Assembly: GCA_019746355.1 (NCBI GenBank) | Contig: JAIESC010000023.1 | Coordinates: 1-25,644, forward strand | DNA from: Xanthobacteraceae bacterium | GTDB taxonomy: Bacteria > Pseudomonadota > Alphaproteobacteria > Rhizobiales > Xanthobacteraceae | Length of the DNA stretch: 25,644 nt | Direction of reading: 5' to 3' | Shown here: piece after piece, positions 1-7,564 of the stretch | Position numbering within the stretch: position 1 is the first letter of the stretch | How the letters are laid out: each line of letters starts with the position of its first letter | Translations under genes and position numbers: made by a program | The notes under the pieces: generated by a model | Databases searched by the model: none | Seen by the model: the letters and a program-made list of their open reading frames with translations, nothing else | Told to the model about the DNA's origin: nothing

Positions 1-25
1 TTCGCAGGCCACAGCGTGCCTGCCG

Positions 26-814
26 TCAGGCAGAAATTCCACTTATCGTCCTGTTCAGATTTCCGGGACCGGCTCTTTCGTCGCGCCCGCCCTTGCCATC
101 GCAAAACTTCTTGAAGGCCCTAAGACGCCCTTCGACAAAGTGCGACGCACTTGGCTCAGATGTATTCTTGATACGCCAATCGAGCGTGAGTTCACCGCGG
201 AATGCTGCCGCTAAAATCGCTTGCTTGTACTTTTCCACCAGCCGGGGAATATGATTGAGGTGGTCGCGACTTCGTTTGGATTTCGCCGACAGGCTGTCGA
301 GCTTTGCAACAAGCCGCCGCTGCTCCGCCGACGACGGGAGCGGTAACGGAAGTTCGGCTAATGTCTTGGAAGACAAGTGCTTGACGGTGATTGAATGGGT
401 TTCATCGTTGATGAGCCGAAGATACCCTGGCAGAACATAGGCCAAGAGTTCTTTCAAATAGAACTCTTCGTTTGTGGCAATCCGGCAAACTCGCTGATTT
501 AGAAGGGCGTTGCCGCCCGCCCAAATCCGGGAATTAAAATCTCCGTCCATGCCGACCAACAAGTCACCATCGCTAATCCAAAAGCCGTCCTCAATTTTTC
601 CACGATAGAATGTTTCCGTCGCTCCTGACGTAACGTCTCGGATGCGAACTACCGGCACACCTTGTTGATCATCAAACTGGCTTGATCTCCACGGGTAGCC
701 ATTCAAGATTTCAGCAACGTGGTCGAGACGAATGCGCCTCCACCACGGTGCAGCTCTCACCAGACCCGATGAGGAAGTTTCAATAAGTTTTTCGACAGAC
801 GCTGAAAAGCTCAT
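26..814 (-). CDS. hsdS: Type I restriction-modification specificity subunit HsdS, truncated to one half
   Basis: HsdS gives a type I restriction-modification complex its DNA sequence specificity. This 262-residue protein shows one target recognition domain (about residues 25-150; WRRIRLDHVAEILNG, then VPVVRIRDV) and the central conserved helix with the family signature LPLPSSAEQRRLVAKLDSL and KYKQAILAAAFRGEL (about 155-210). Family members usually run to 400 residues or more and carry a second recognition domain after this point. Here only about 50 unrelated-looking residues follow before TGA. It is therefore either a truncated hsdS or a half-subunit that would have to dimerise. The start is fixed by an ATGA overlap with the hsdM stop, so translation is probably coupled. 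The coding sequence is visibly more AT-rich than the metabolic genes downstream, in keeping with horizontal transfer. Only 25 bases lie beyond its stop, so a detached second half outside the window cannot be excluded. Confidence 0.85.
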   Translation of the reverse strand: MSFSASVEKLIETSSSGLVRAAPWWRRIRLDHVAEILNGYPWRSSQFDDQQGVPVVRIRDVTSGATETFYRGKIEDGFWISDGDLLVGMDGDFNSRIWAGGNALLNQRVCRIATNEEFYLKELLAYVLPGYLRLINDETHSITVKHLSSKTLAELPLPLPSSAEQRRLVAKLDSLSAKSKRSRDHLNHIPRLVEKYKQAILAAAFRGELTLDWRIKNTSEPSASHFVEGRLRAFKKFCDGKGGRDERAGPGNLNRTISGISA

Positions 815-2277
815 TCGGCTGCCTCTGCCGCGACAGCCGGCTTCTCCAATCCATTCAGGTCCTCGGAAAGCGTTTCAATATCCTCCAACGCTGCCTTAAG
901 ATGGCCGATAATCGCTGCGGCAATGTCTTGTGGTTCTGTGAGCTGTTCTTCGACTTCGGCCTCGGTGTCGCGCAACCAAGTAATATCCAGATTGTCCTTA
1001 CGTGTCTTAATGGCGTCGCGCGTGAAGCAGCGCCAACGACTGTCCTCGCCCCGATCCTTCCGCTTACCGCCGCCGTTCGGATCGCTGCCGTAGGTTTTCT
1101 CGAAATCGGCAAAGTCCTCCACCGTTAGCAGACGGGTCTTGCCGAATGCCGGCATGTTGGCGCGCATGTCATAGACCCACACCGACTTGGTGTTGCCCTT
1201 GTCTGTCTTGCCGCGCTGAAAAAACAGTACGTTGGTCTTGACGCCTTGGGCGTAGAAGATGCCGGTCGGTAGCCGCAGGATAGTGTGAAGGTTGCACAGG
1301 TCCATCAGCCATGTGCGCAGCCGTCGCCCGGTGTTGTCCTCAAACAACACGTTGTCGGGCACCACCATCCCGACGCGCCCGCCGGGTTTCAGCGCGCGAA
1401 CCACGTGCTCGACAAACGCCAGTTGCTTGTTGGATGTGTCGGCGGTCACCGAAAAATCGGAGCGGGTCGGCCGGCCGCCGCCTTTTTTGGTACCAAATGG
1501 AGGATTGGTCAGCACAAGGTCTGCCTTCGGCAGACGCTCGCCATCCGGCGACAGCGTGTCGGCCAACTCCACTCCGGCCTCAATGCTGTGCAGCAAGAGG
1601 TTCATCATGCACAGGCGATGCGTATCGGGGACCAACTCGGCACCGACGAACGCGCTGTGCCGCTGAAAATGGGCCTGCTGTTGCGACAGCTTATAGAGAT
1701 CGTCTGTGCGGTCCTTGATGTAGTGGTCGGTCGCAACCAGGAAGCCGCCGGTCCCGGCGGCTGGGTCTTGAACAACCTCGCCGGGCTGCGGCTTCAACAC
1801 ACGGATCATGCAGTCGATCAAGGGGCGGGGAGTGAAATACTGGCCCGCACCTGATTTCTTATCTTCGGCATTCTTCTGCAAGAGCCCTTCGTAAAGGTTG
1901 CCAAGCCCTTCCTCACGAGCGGAGAACCAATCGAGTTGGTCGATGCTGGCAGTGAGTGATTTGAGGTTTGTCGGCTTGCGCAGCCGCGTTTGCGCGTCAG
2001 TGAAGATGGCGCGGACCAGGCCGTCCTTGATGTCGGGCTTGCCGAGATCGAGCAACAGCCGTTTGTAGTGGTCGAGTTGATCGAGGCCGTCCCTCTTCGC
2101 CAGTTCGCGCCACCGGTACGCCTTCGGCAGGCGATCTTCCTTCTTGGTTTCCTCAAGCATCTTGAGGAACAGCAGGAATGTCAGTTCGGTAACGTACTCG
2201 TTATAGGTAACGCCATCATCACGCAGGATATGGCACAGCGACCAAAGCTTCGCGACGATATCGCCTGTGGTGGTCAT
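811..2277 (-). CDS. hsdM: Type I restriction-modification DNA methyltransferase subunit HsdM
   Basis: HsdM is the N6-adenine methyltransferase subunit that pairs with HsdS. The 488-residue protein has the N-terminal HsdM helical domain (about 1-140), the entry motif GAGQYFTPRPLI (about 143-154), the S-adenosylmethionine motif DPAAGTGG (171-178) and the catalytic motif IV NPPF (258-261). The length is normal and no key residue is missing. I chose the ATG that shares its A with the hsdR stop (TGATG) because it begins the conserved MTTTGDIVAKLW. An ATG six codons upstream exists but falls inside hsdR. The 3' end overlaps hsdS by four bases (ATGA). With hsdR disrupted and hsdS shortened, HsdM may be the only working part of the locus, perhaps methylating DNA without restriction. 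Confidence 0.95.
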   Translation of the reverse strand: MTTTGDIVAKLWSLCHILRDDGVTYNEYVTELTFLLFLKMLEETKKEDRLPKAYRWRELAKRDGLDQLDHYKRLLLDLGKPDIKDGLVRAIFTDAQTRLRKPTNLKSLTASIDQLDWFSAREEGLGNLYEGLLQKNAEDKKSGAGQYFTPRPLIDCMIRVLKPQPGEVVQDPAAGTGGFLVATDHYIKDRTDDLYKLSQQQAHFQRHSAFVGAELVPDTHRLCMMNLLLHSIEAGVELADTLSPDGERLPKADLVLTNPPFGTKKGGGRPTRSDFSVTADTSNKQLAFVEHVVRALKPGGRVGMVVPDNVLFEDNTGRRLRTWLMDLCNLHTILRLPTGIFYAQGVKTNVLFFQRGKTDKGNTKSVWVYDMRANMPAFGKTRLLTVEDFADFEKTYGSDPNGGGKRKDRGEDSRWRCFTRDAIKTRKDNLDITWLRDTEAEVEEQLTEPQDIAAAIIGHLKAALEDIETLSEDLNGLEKPAVAAEAAE

Positions 2278-5200
2278 CAGCCTGTCCTTCTCCACATTTC
2301 CTCGTTGATCCCGCTCAGCACGCCTTCAAGCTCGCCATCAAACACCTTGTTTAAACGAGTAAAGCCGCCGTCCGCGGCGAACGGATCGCGGTCCAGTGCG
2401 TCGCGGTCCACCACGATTTCTTTTTCGACCTGCTCGGCGATCCGCCGCAGCCACCGCTTCTGCGGATCGCTCCATTTGCGCCCCTCCAACACCCGCTGCA
2501 TCGCGGCCTTAACCCGGTCGGCATAAGGGATCAAGGGATCGCCCAACGCCACCTGCCGGACGTAGCCGATGATGGACGCGGCTATGTCCACGTTCTTGAT
2601 GTCGGCCCAGGCGCGGCGAAGGTTGGCCTCCGAATAGCCCTTCTGATCGAGCACCATGCGAAGCTCTCGCAGGTCAGCGCGGGTCAGATCGCGCGGGCGT
2701 TGGACCACGAGTTTCAGAGCGGCGATGGTGTTGACGTTCTTGCGGACGTAGTCGGCAAAGCCTTCCAAAAAGTCCTCCGGCTTTGTGGCCTCGCCAAAAC
2801 CTCGGGTGACCGAGACGACTTCATCTTGGTGATAGGAAATCGGCATGAAGCGTGGCGGTCCGTCCCCGTCACCTTGCCAGTCCAGGAGGGGACCGATTCC
2901 GGAACGGGTCGAGAGCCATTTGGACAATTCTGCGGGCTTGGTCTCCAGGAGTCGCTTCAACATCGCTTCCGGCGCTTCCCCTGCCGTCGCTTCAAATTTG
3001 GCGCGGACTTCGGGCGGTAGTTTTTTCAAGATGCGGCGGAGCTTCACCGCCAACTGCTGCCGGATCGTCTCCCGGTGGGCATCCTGATCCGCCACAATCA
3101 ATTCCTTGACCAGTTGGGCGAAGCTGATCGTCGGATTGACCACCACCGGTTTCATGTCCGTGAGGTTTTGCAGGTGCGGATAGAGATCCACGGCATCGAA
3201 GATGCGGAACACTTCTTTGCCGATATCTGGGCACAGCCGGGTGGCTCTTCCGATCATCTGTTCATAGAGGATGCGGCTGTTCACCCGCCGCAGGAACACC
3301 AGATTGGTGATCGGCGGCACGTCCACGCCCGTGGTGAGAAGATCGACCGTGACGGCAATCCTGGGATCAGCATCGTTCTTGAATGAGAGAATGAGTTTCC
3401 GCACGCGATCCACACTGCCGGTGATTTTCTTCACGGCGGCGTCGTCAATCTCCCCGTATTTCTTGGCGAACGCCTTTTTGATTTGCGTCACCACGATATC
3501 GGCGTGAGCATCGGTGGCGGCGAAGATCAGCGTTTTCCCGGCGCCGGGCGCGGACGGATCAATGTGGTTCGCCAGTTCTTCCGCCACGACGCGATTGAAC
3601 TCCGTAGTCACCACCTTCTTGTTGAATTGCTCCACGTCAAAACGGATTTCGTCAGGCGCACGCGCCGGATTAATTTCGCCGGTCCGGGTGTTCAGCAGGT
3701 CGAGCTGCTTGTCCTTTTCAAAGACAATGCCTGCCTGCGTCAGGGCGGTCACGATCCGCACTGGTGGCTCGTGGTCGATTAGGAAGCCGTCGATCACCGC
3801 CTGCCGGTAGGAATAGGTGAAGATCGGCTCGCCGAAGATTTCCGTCGTGTGCAGCGCAGGCGTGGCCGTCAGCCCGACCTTCACCGCGTCGAAGTATTCC
3901 AGCACGCGGCGGTACTTGGATATGTAGTCTTCTTGTCCGCGGAAGCTCAACTCGGCATCGGACATTTCCCGGTCCAACAGATAGCCGCGGTGGCATTCGT
4001 CGATCACCATGAGGTCGTATTGATCGACCGGCGGCGCTTCCGAACTGTCGGCGGCATACAAGACGCGCTTCACCAAGCCCTGAATGGTGCAGATATGAAC
4101 TTTCGTTTCGGCCTCGGGCGTCACGTCCTCAAGTTTCTTGAGGCCAAAGATATCGGCGAACGCCTTGCCCGACACGATCTTGGTCGTGGTGAACTCGCCC
4201 GCCGCCTGATCGCCAAGGGCGGAGCGGTCCACCACAAAGCAGATGCGCCGGAACCGCTTGGTGGCGAGCAGGCGATAGAGCAGGGCTATGGCGAGCTTGG
4301 TCTTGCCGTGCCCGTGGCCATGGCGAGCAGCATGGCGCGGCGCTCCGCGCCCAATGCGCCTTCCACAGCCTTGATGGCGGCCTGCTGATAATCGCGGAGC
4401 GGGAAGCCAAACTCGAATGGCAATTCCTTGAGGGCTGCCGTCGCGGCGTCCTGATTGATTTCAAGTTGCCCTGACAGACCTTCCGGCGTCGGCCAGTTGA
4501 CCAAGGCACGCCGATGGTTCGCGGATCGCCGCGTATCGCGGAACCAGATGCCGCTTTCCGTCTCAATCTGTTTTAGGTAGGAGCGGCCGTTGGCCGAGAA
4601 CACGAACGGCACCTTGTGCGTATCCCACGGCCCGCCGGCAAAAGAGAAATCCACGCTCGCCGGGATGCCGATGGAGTACCGCTCAGCTTGATCAACGGCG
4701 GCCGAGACATTCTTGCGTCGCCGCTTTGCCTCCACCACACCAATTAACGTCAACCCAGCGAACAGCGCATAGTCGGCCGGCCCGCTCGCGGTCGGCCACT
4801 CTGCGATGGCGAGAGTCTTGCCTTTTACCGGCCGCGCGCCGCTGGCATAGCGCAGCGTCTTGGTGTCGGCTTCCCACCCGCTGTCCCTGAGTTGCTGATC
4901 AATGAGGGCACGGGTGGCGGCTTCGTCCAGGTCGATCTTGGTGGAAGCTTCTTCGCCGCGCTGGATCAGCGCCAAGGTTTCGGACTTGGGCGCTTGTTCT
5001 GCTGCGGATTGAAGGGCGGCAAGCCGGGCGGCAATTTCCGCCGTCTTGCTCTCGCTTTCGGCGGCGAGCGTCTCCCAGATCGCCCGTTCCTCTGCCTCCC
5101 GTGCCAATCTCTGTTCGACGCTCTCGCGGGCGCGGGCGTGTTCCTCGGCTTCGCGTCTCGCACGGCCAGCGGCGTCCTCGCTCTCGGCAACGCGGCGACG

Positions 5201-5710
5201 TAGGGCTTCGATTTCTTCCCGCAGCGGCACGGTGGCGTCCACCGGCTCTGGTGGCGGGACGAAGGGGCCGGGCTTGAGATCGGCCTGCTTGCCGTAGGTG
5301 CGATGGAACCAGATGCCAAGTTGGCGGGCGAACTTCAAAGCCGACAGGGCGTCGCTGTGATTGCCCTTGGCTTCATGCGCCGCACGGTTGCCAGCTTTCC
5401 GTAGCGCGTGGAAAACGTCGGACGCCTCTTTTGGAATGATCCGCTCAAAGGCGAGGCGGCGCAGCGTGTCTTCAAAGGTCTCGCGCTCGCCAAGATATAG
5501 TGCGTGACGAGCGGCGACCTCTTTGGAAAGAAGCTCGGCGAACTGGCGCAGCTTGAAAATCGCGGTACCGGGGTCGTCGCGGAAGTATCTTTCCGCAAGC
5601 GCACCCAACCGCACCAGCTGCGGCGCATGACCGCTCAAAAATCCGAAGTTAGTGGTAGGCAGCACCCCATTCCCCCGCCTGCCGCCGCATGGCTCGGTAT
5701 TTACGAGCAT
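2277..5710 (-). pseudogene. hsdR: Type I restriction endonuclease subunit HsdR, broken by one frameshift in Walker A
   Basis: HsdR is the DNA translocase and nuclease of the type I complex. The gene is split into two frames. The upstream part holds the N-terminal domain (TNFGFLSGHAPQLVRLG, about 20-36), a charged coiled coil (about 163-232) and the PD-(D/E)xK nuclease site (D313, E327, K329 in PADYALF...VVEAKR, with QAERYS). The downstream part holds the helicase motifs (VIDECHRGY, GLTATP, QMIGRATRLCP) and an EcoEI-type C-terminal domain. The frame breaks at about 4306: the minus strand reads ACGGCAAGACC where GTGKT needs ACGGGCAAGACC. Restoring one G gives an uninterrupted 1144-residue reading frame with no stop codon in between. 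The start at 5710 is the first plausible ATG before the conserved N-terminus; the frame is open to 5803. As written, the protein ends within the P-loop. A homopolymer sequencing error is the main alternative to real decay. Confidence 0.9.
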
Positions 5711-5797
5711 TGGCTGAATACGCGCAACCCGGCGCATCCAATTGCGGAACTCTACAGGCGTGGCGTGTATTTTTTGTCCTCGCGCGGGAAGGGGCGC

Positions 5798-5824
5798 CGC
5801 CACATTGCGCTTCAGGCTGTGGCG
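5798..5824. repeat. Short inverted repeat in the hsdR leader
   Basis: CGCCACA (5798-5804) and TGTGGCG (5818-5824) form a perfect 7-bp stem with a 13-base loop. It lies between the candidate hsdR promoter and the chosen hsdR start, so it would be part of the leader transcript. Apart from this hairpin and the promoter and SOS-type box at 5877-5900, I see nothing else in the gene-free stretch 5711-6026. Confidence 0.4.
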
Positions 5825-5876
5825 CGCTGGCGCGCGCGCTCCGCCTTTCGCAGAGGTTGACTCCGTGTCTGCGGTA

Positions 5877-5900
5877 TCTATAGAAGTTCTTGTTTTGTTC
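5877..5900 (-). promoter_or_regulatory. Candidate SOS (LexA-type) box with adjacent -10 for hsdR
   Basis: On the plus strand 5886-5900 reads GTTC-TTGTTTT-GTTC, matching the GTTC-N7-GTTC direct repeat bound by LexA in Alphaproteobacteria. Read on the minus strand it is GAAC-N7-GAAC, followed three bases later by TATAGA (5877-5882), a good -10 hexamer pointing at hsdR. The transcript would start near 5870, leaving a leader of about 160 bases. A second copy lies at 7194-7208. Function is inferred from the motif and its placement. Confidence 0.5.
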
Positions 5901-6026
5901 TTTAGCGGTATCGTCGATCGAAAACATGGAATCGCAGCGAGAGCCTTGGACCGTCCCCGCTCGCGGTCGCACTTGCGATTTTGGCTCTCCGCAAGCCGCC
6001 GGGGCGGGCTGCGGACTTTGATTAGG

Positions 6027-6376
6027 CTAAACCAGTTGCAGCCTCAAATCGCGGCCGACAATGCGCGCGGCGCGCTGCAGGCTCTCGATGGTGGCGCTGC
6101 CGTTGTCGGGGTCGAGCAGGCGATCGACCTGCGCCCGGCTGGTTTTCATCAGTTCGGCCATCCGCTGCTTCGTGATCTTCTTTTTCCTCATCTCGCTGGC
6201 AAGCTGGCGCGCCACCACCGCCTTGATGGCGGCGGCAGTGACTTCCTCGCGGATGCCTTCCTCGTCGAGCCAGCTTTCGAAGCTCGATCCGATGTGCGGA
6301 TTTTTTTCTTGGTCGTGCTTTTCGCGGCCGCGCTTTTCTCGGCCACACGCTTCTTGGTCACGCTCCTCTTGGCCAT
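6027..6376 (-). pseudogene. XRE/HTH antitoxin (HigA-like) with a frameshift at a poly-A tract
   Basis: The 3' part encodes a Cro/C1-type helix-turn-helix (ITKQRMAELMKTSRAQVDRLL followed by DPDNGSATIESLQRAARIVG), typical of antitoxins paired with DUF891/HigB-type toxins. The same frame continues upstream through NPHIGSSFESWLDEEG, the usual N-terminal signature of this family, but meets no start codon there. The lysine-rich start MAKRSVTKKRVAEK, with ATG at 6376 and AGG upstream, is in the other frame. The switch falls at seven consecutive A residues (minus strand, 6301-6307). Eight A residues would give one continuous 116-residue protein reading TKKKNPHIG. So the gene is frameshifted, is read by slippage at the A tract, or carries a sequencing error. 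The start overlaps the end of the toxin remnant, the normal toxin-antitoxin arrangement. Confidence 0.75.
6301..6307 (-). other. A7 homopolymer at the antitoxin frame switch
   Basis: Seven A residues on the minus strand (AAG AAA AAA ATC in the starting frame) mark the exact place where the antitoxin coding potential moves to the -1 frame. A runs of this length can cause polymerase or ribosome slippage, and they are also frequent sites of sequencing indels. The sequence alone does not distinguish these. Confidence 0.6.
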
Positions 6377-6510
6377 GACGGCACCTCGTTCAAGCGTTGT
6401 CGTGCGAGCGCCAGATCGCCCGTTGGCGTCTTTGGCGGTTTCTTGATGAGGGCGTGCAGGGCGATCGGCACGCCGTTGTGGAAACCGAAGTACGGGGTGC
6501 ATTCTGTTTG
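6358..6510 (-). pseudogene. C-terminal remnant of a Gp49-like (DUF891) toxin
   Basis: Immediately after the parE stop an open frame of 50 codons reads PYFGFHNGVPIALHALIKK and then GDLALARQRLNEVP before TGA. This matches the C-terminal end of DUF891/HigB-type toxins, where a hydrophobic strand precedes the K-K-x-x-K-T-P and D-L-x-L-A-R-x-R motif. The N-terminal part is missing, replaced by the end of parE, and no start codon is placed to express it. It overlaps the antitoxin start by 19 bases, as intact pairs of this family often do. I read it as the 3' stump left when parDE was joined here by deletion or insertion. Confidence 0.7.
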
Positions 6511-6825
6511 TCAGTCACCGAACGCATCGTTCGCCCAGTCTTCGCGGCCGTGCCGGATACGAATGATATCAAGATGGTCGGCTTCGATCCGGTAGACGAT
6601 GAGATGCGATGCGACAGGATAAATCCGAACCGGCGGATGAAGCTCGCTGCGTTCGCGCGCGATTTTGGGCTGTTCACTGAGAATGTCCAATCCTGCCGTC
6701 AGTTGCCGGATATAGAGCTGCGCCTGATCGACCGACCATTGCGTTGCCGTGTAAAGCCAGATCGCTTCAAGGTCTTCGAGCGCGCGCGGCCTCAGCCGGT
6801 AGGGTTTAGGTCGGCTTGACGCCAT
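6511..6825 (-). CDS. parE: ParE-family toxin (RelE/ParE superfamily)
   Basis: This is the toxin of a type II toxin-antitoxin pair; ParE proteins poison DNA gyrase. The 104-residue product has the family layout: an N-terminal strand (YRLRPRALEDLEAIWLYTA), two amphipathic helices (WSVDQAQLYIRQLTAGLDILSE) and a C-terminal sheet ending in the typical IIRIRHGREDW. The length is normal. It overlaps the antitoxin gene by 20 bases, so the two are co-translated. Its stop is followed directly by the stump of a different toxin. Gyrase as the target comes from the family and was not seen in this sequence; other RelE/ParE members act on mRNA. Confidence 0.88.
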   Translation of the reverse strand: MASSRPKPYRLRPRALEDLEAIWLYTATQWSVDQAQLYIRQLTAGLDILSEQPKIARERSELHPPVRIYPVASHLIVYRIEADHLDIIRIRHGREDWANDAFGD

Positions 6826-7057
6826 GCTTGTCCCGCATTGCGCCTAGAAATCCGTCGACGGAAAATTCGCGCGCCTCTCCGCTCGCCAGACCTTCATCGA
6901 CAAGCTTCTGCATCGCCGCGATCTTGGCCGCGCGCTCCTGGTCCTTGCGGATCAGATCGCGCACGTAATCGCTGGCATTGGCGTAGCGGCCTGTCGCGGT
7001 CTGCGCTTCGACCCATTCCTTCATCGGATCGGGAAGGGAAACATTCATGGTGGCCAT
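6806..7057 (-). CDS. parD: ParD-family antitoxin (ribbon-helix-helix)
   Basis: This is the antitoxin partner of ParE: it binds the toxin through its C-terminus and usually represses its own operon through an N-terminal ribbon-helix-helix. The 83-residue product opens with the DNA-binding strand and helices (MATMNVSLPDPMKEWVEAQ, then RYANASDYVRDLIRKDQER) and ends in a flexible tail (SGEAREFSVDGFLGAM). I chose the ATG at 7057 because AAAGGAGG lies six bases upstream and conserved residues begin at once. An in-frame ATG at 7108 would add 17 atypical residues covering the putative operator. The gene precedes and overlaps parE. Confidence 0.9.
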   Translation of the reverse strand: MATMNVSLPDPMKEWVEAQTATGRYANASDYVRDLIRKDQERAAKIAAMQKLVDEGLASGEAREFSVDGFLGAMRDKHGVKPT

Positions 7058-7090
7058 GTCGAGCCTCCTTTCCCTTCCATCATGACAGAT

Positions 7091-7107
7091 TTTGCCAATG
7101 TTTGCCA
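7091..7107. promoter_or_regulatory. Tandem half-sites upstream of parD (candidate operator)
   Basis: TTTGCCA-ATG-TTTGCCA (TGGCAAA on the minus strand) is a 7-base direct repeat with an exact 10-base period, 34 bases upstream of the parD ATG. Ribbon-helix-helix antitoxins bind tandem half-sites spaced by about one helical turn, so this is a reasonable ParD autoregulation site. Binding itself is inferred. Confidence 0.35.
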
Positions 7108-7184
7108 TTCTCTTCGCGCCCGTGGATACGCCTGTCCTCCGGGGACCGTCCGTTTTCCCGCGGGTTGACTTCCTTCCCGCAGCC

Positions 7185-7208
7185 CTTATACATGTTCCTG
7201 TTTTGTTC
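7185..7208 (-). promoter_or_regulatory. Second SOS (LexA-type) box with -10, upstream of parDE
   Basis: Plus strand 7194-7208 reads GTTC-CTGTTTT-GTTC, again GTTC-N7-GTTC. On the minus strand it is followed by TATAAG (7185-7190), a -10-like hexamer directed at parDE about 130 bases away. The similarity to the box at 5886-5900 continues beyond the LexA site into a shared AGCGGT and CGTCGATCG, so the two regions look like related promoter copies rather than chance matches. Regulation is inferred. Confidence 0.5.
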
Positions 7209-7279
7209 TTTCAGCGGTCACCGTCGATCGCGGCGTCCGGCGAGAGAGCAGAATGCGGTGCCCGACAACTGGCATCGCG

Positions 7280-7436
7280 TTGGAGCGCCGGGAGGCGCCG
7301 GGCCCTACGTCACTGGGCCAGCGCGCCCGAAGCGGCAACCCCTGGTAACAGGGGACCTGCCGTGGCGCGCGGCGGACCCCGGATTTGGGTTCGCCAACCG
7401 GCGGCGATCCGCCGGTGGCGCCTCCCGGCGCTCCAA
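7280..7436. repeat. 157-base element folding into a near-perfect five-way junction
   Basis: A perfect 20-bp outer stem (7280-7299 with 7417-7436) encloses four consecutive hairpins with almost no unpaired bases between them. A is GGCCC/GGGCC (7301-7305, 7315-7319). B is a nested stem: GCGCGCC/GGCGCGC (7321-7327, 7364-7370), CGGCA/TGCCG (7333-7337, 7358-7362), and CCCCTG/CAGGGG (7339-7344, 7349-7354) capped by a GTAA (GNRA-type) tetraloop. C is GGCGGACCC/GGGTTCGCC (7371-7379, 7387-7395) with one G-T pair. D is ACCGGCGG/CCGCCGGT (7397-7404, 7409-7416). It carries no convincing ORF. It may be a dispersed palindromic element, a cruciform-forming DNA site or a structured RNA. It occupies most of the gene-free stretch 7209-7564; the rest shows nothing I recognise. 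Confidence 0.75.
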
Positions 7437-7564
7437 CCTCTCTTTTTGAGGGGAAGGAAAAGTGGGATGCGGGCCAACCCCGGGCCCGAAATGGCAAAGA
7501 ACAGGGGCGGCGAAGCGTTGGCTTACTTGCCCGGCGAAGCGGAAGAGCAGCGGAAGATGACGCC

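Noticed and set aside
5742..6446. A 234-codon plus-strand frame across the hsdR promoter and antitoxin
   Set aside because: It runs opposite the antitoxin gene, contains no known domain and ignores the helix-turn-helix signal on the other strand.
7280..7436. tRNA or CRISPR repeat as explanation of the hairpin cluster
   Set aside because: No acceptor/anticodon/T-arm layout and no evenly spaced identical repeats; the stems differ from one another.
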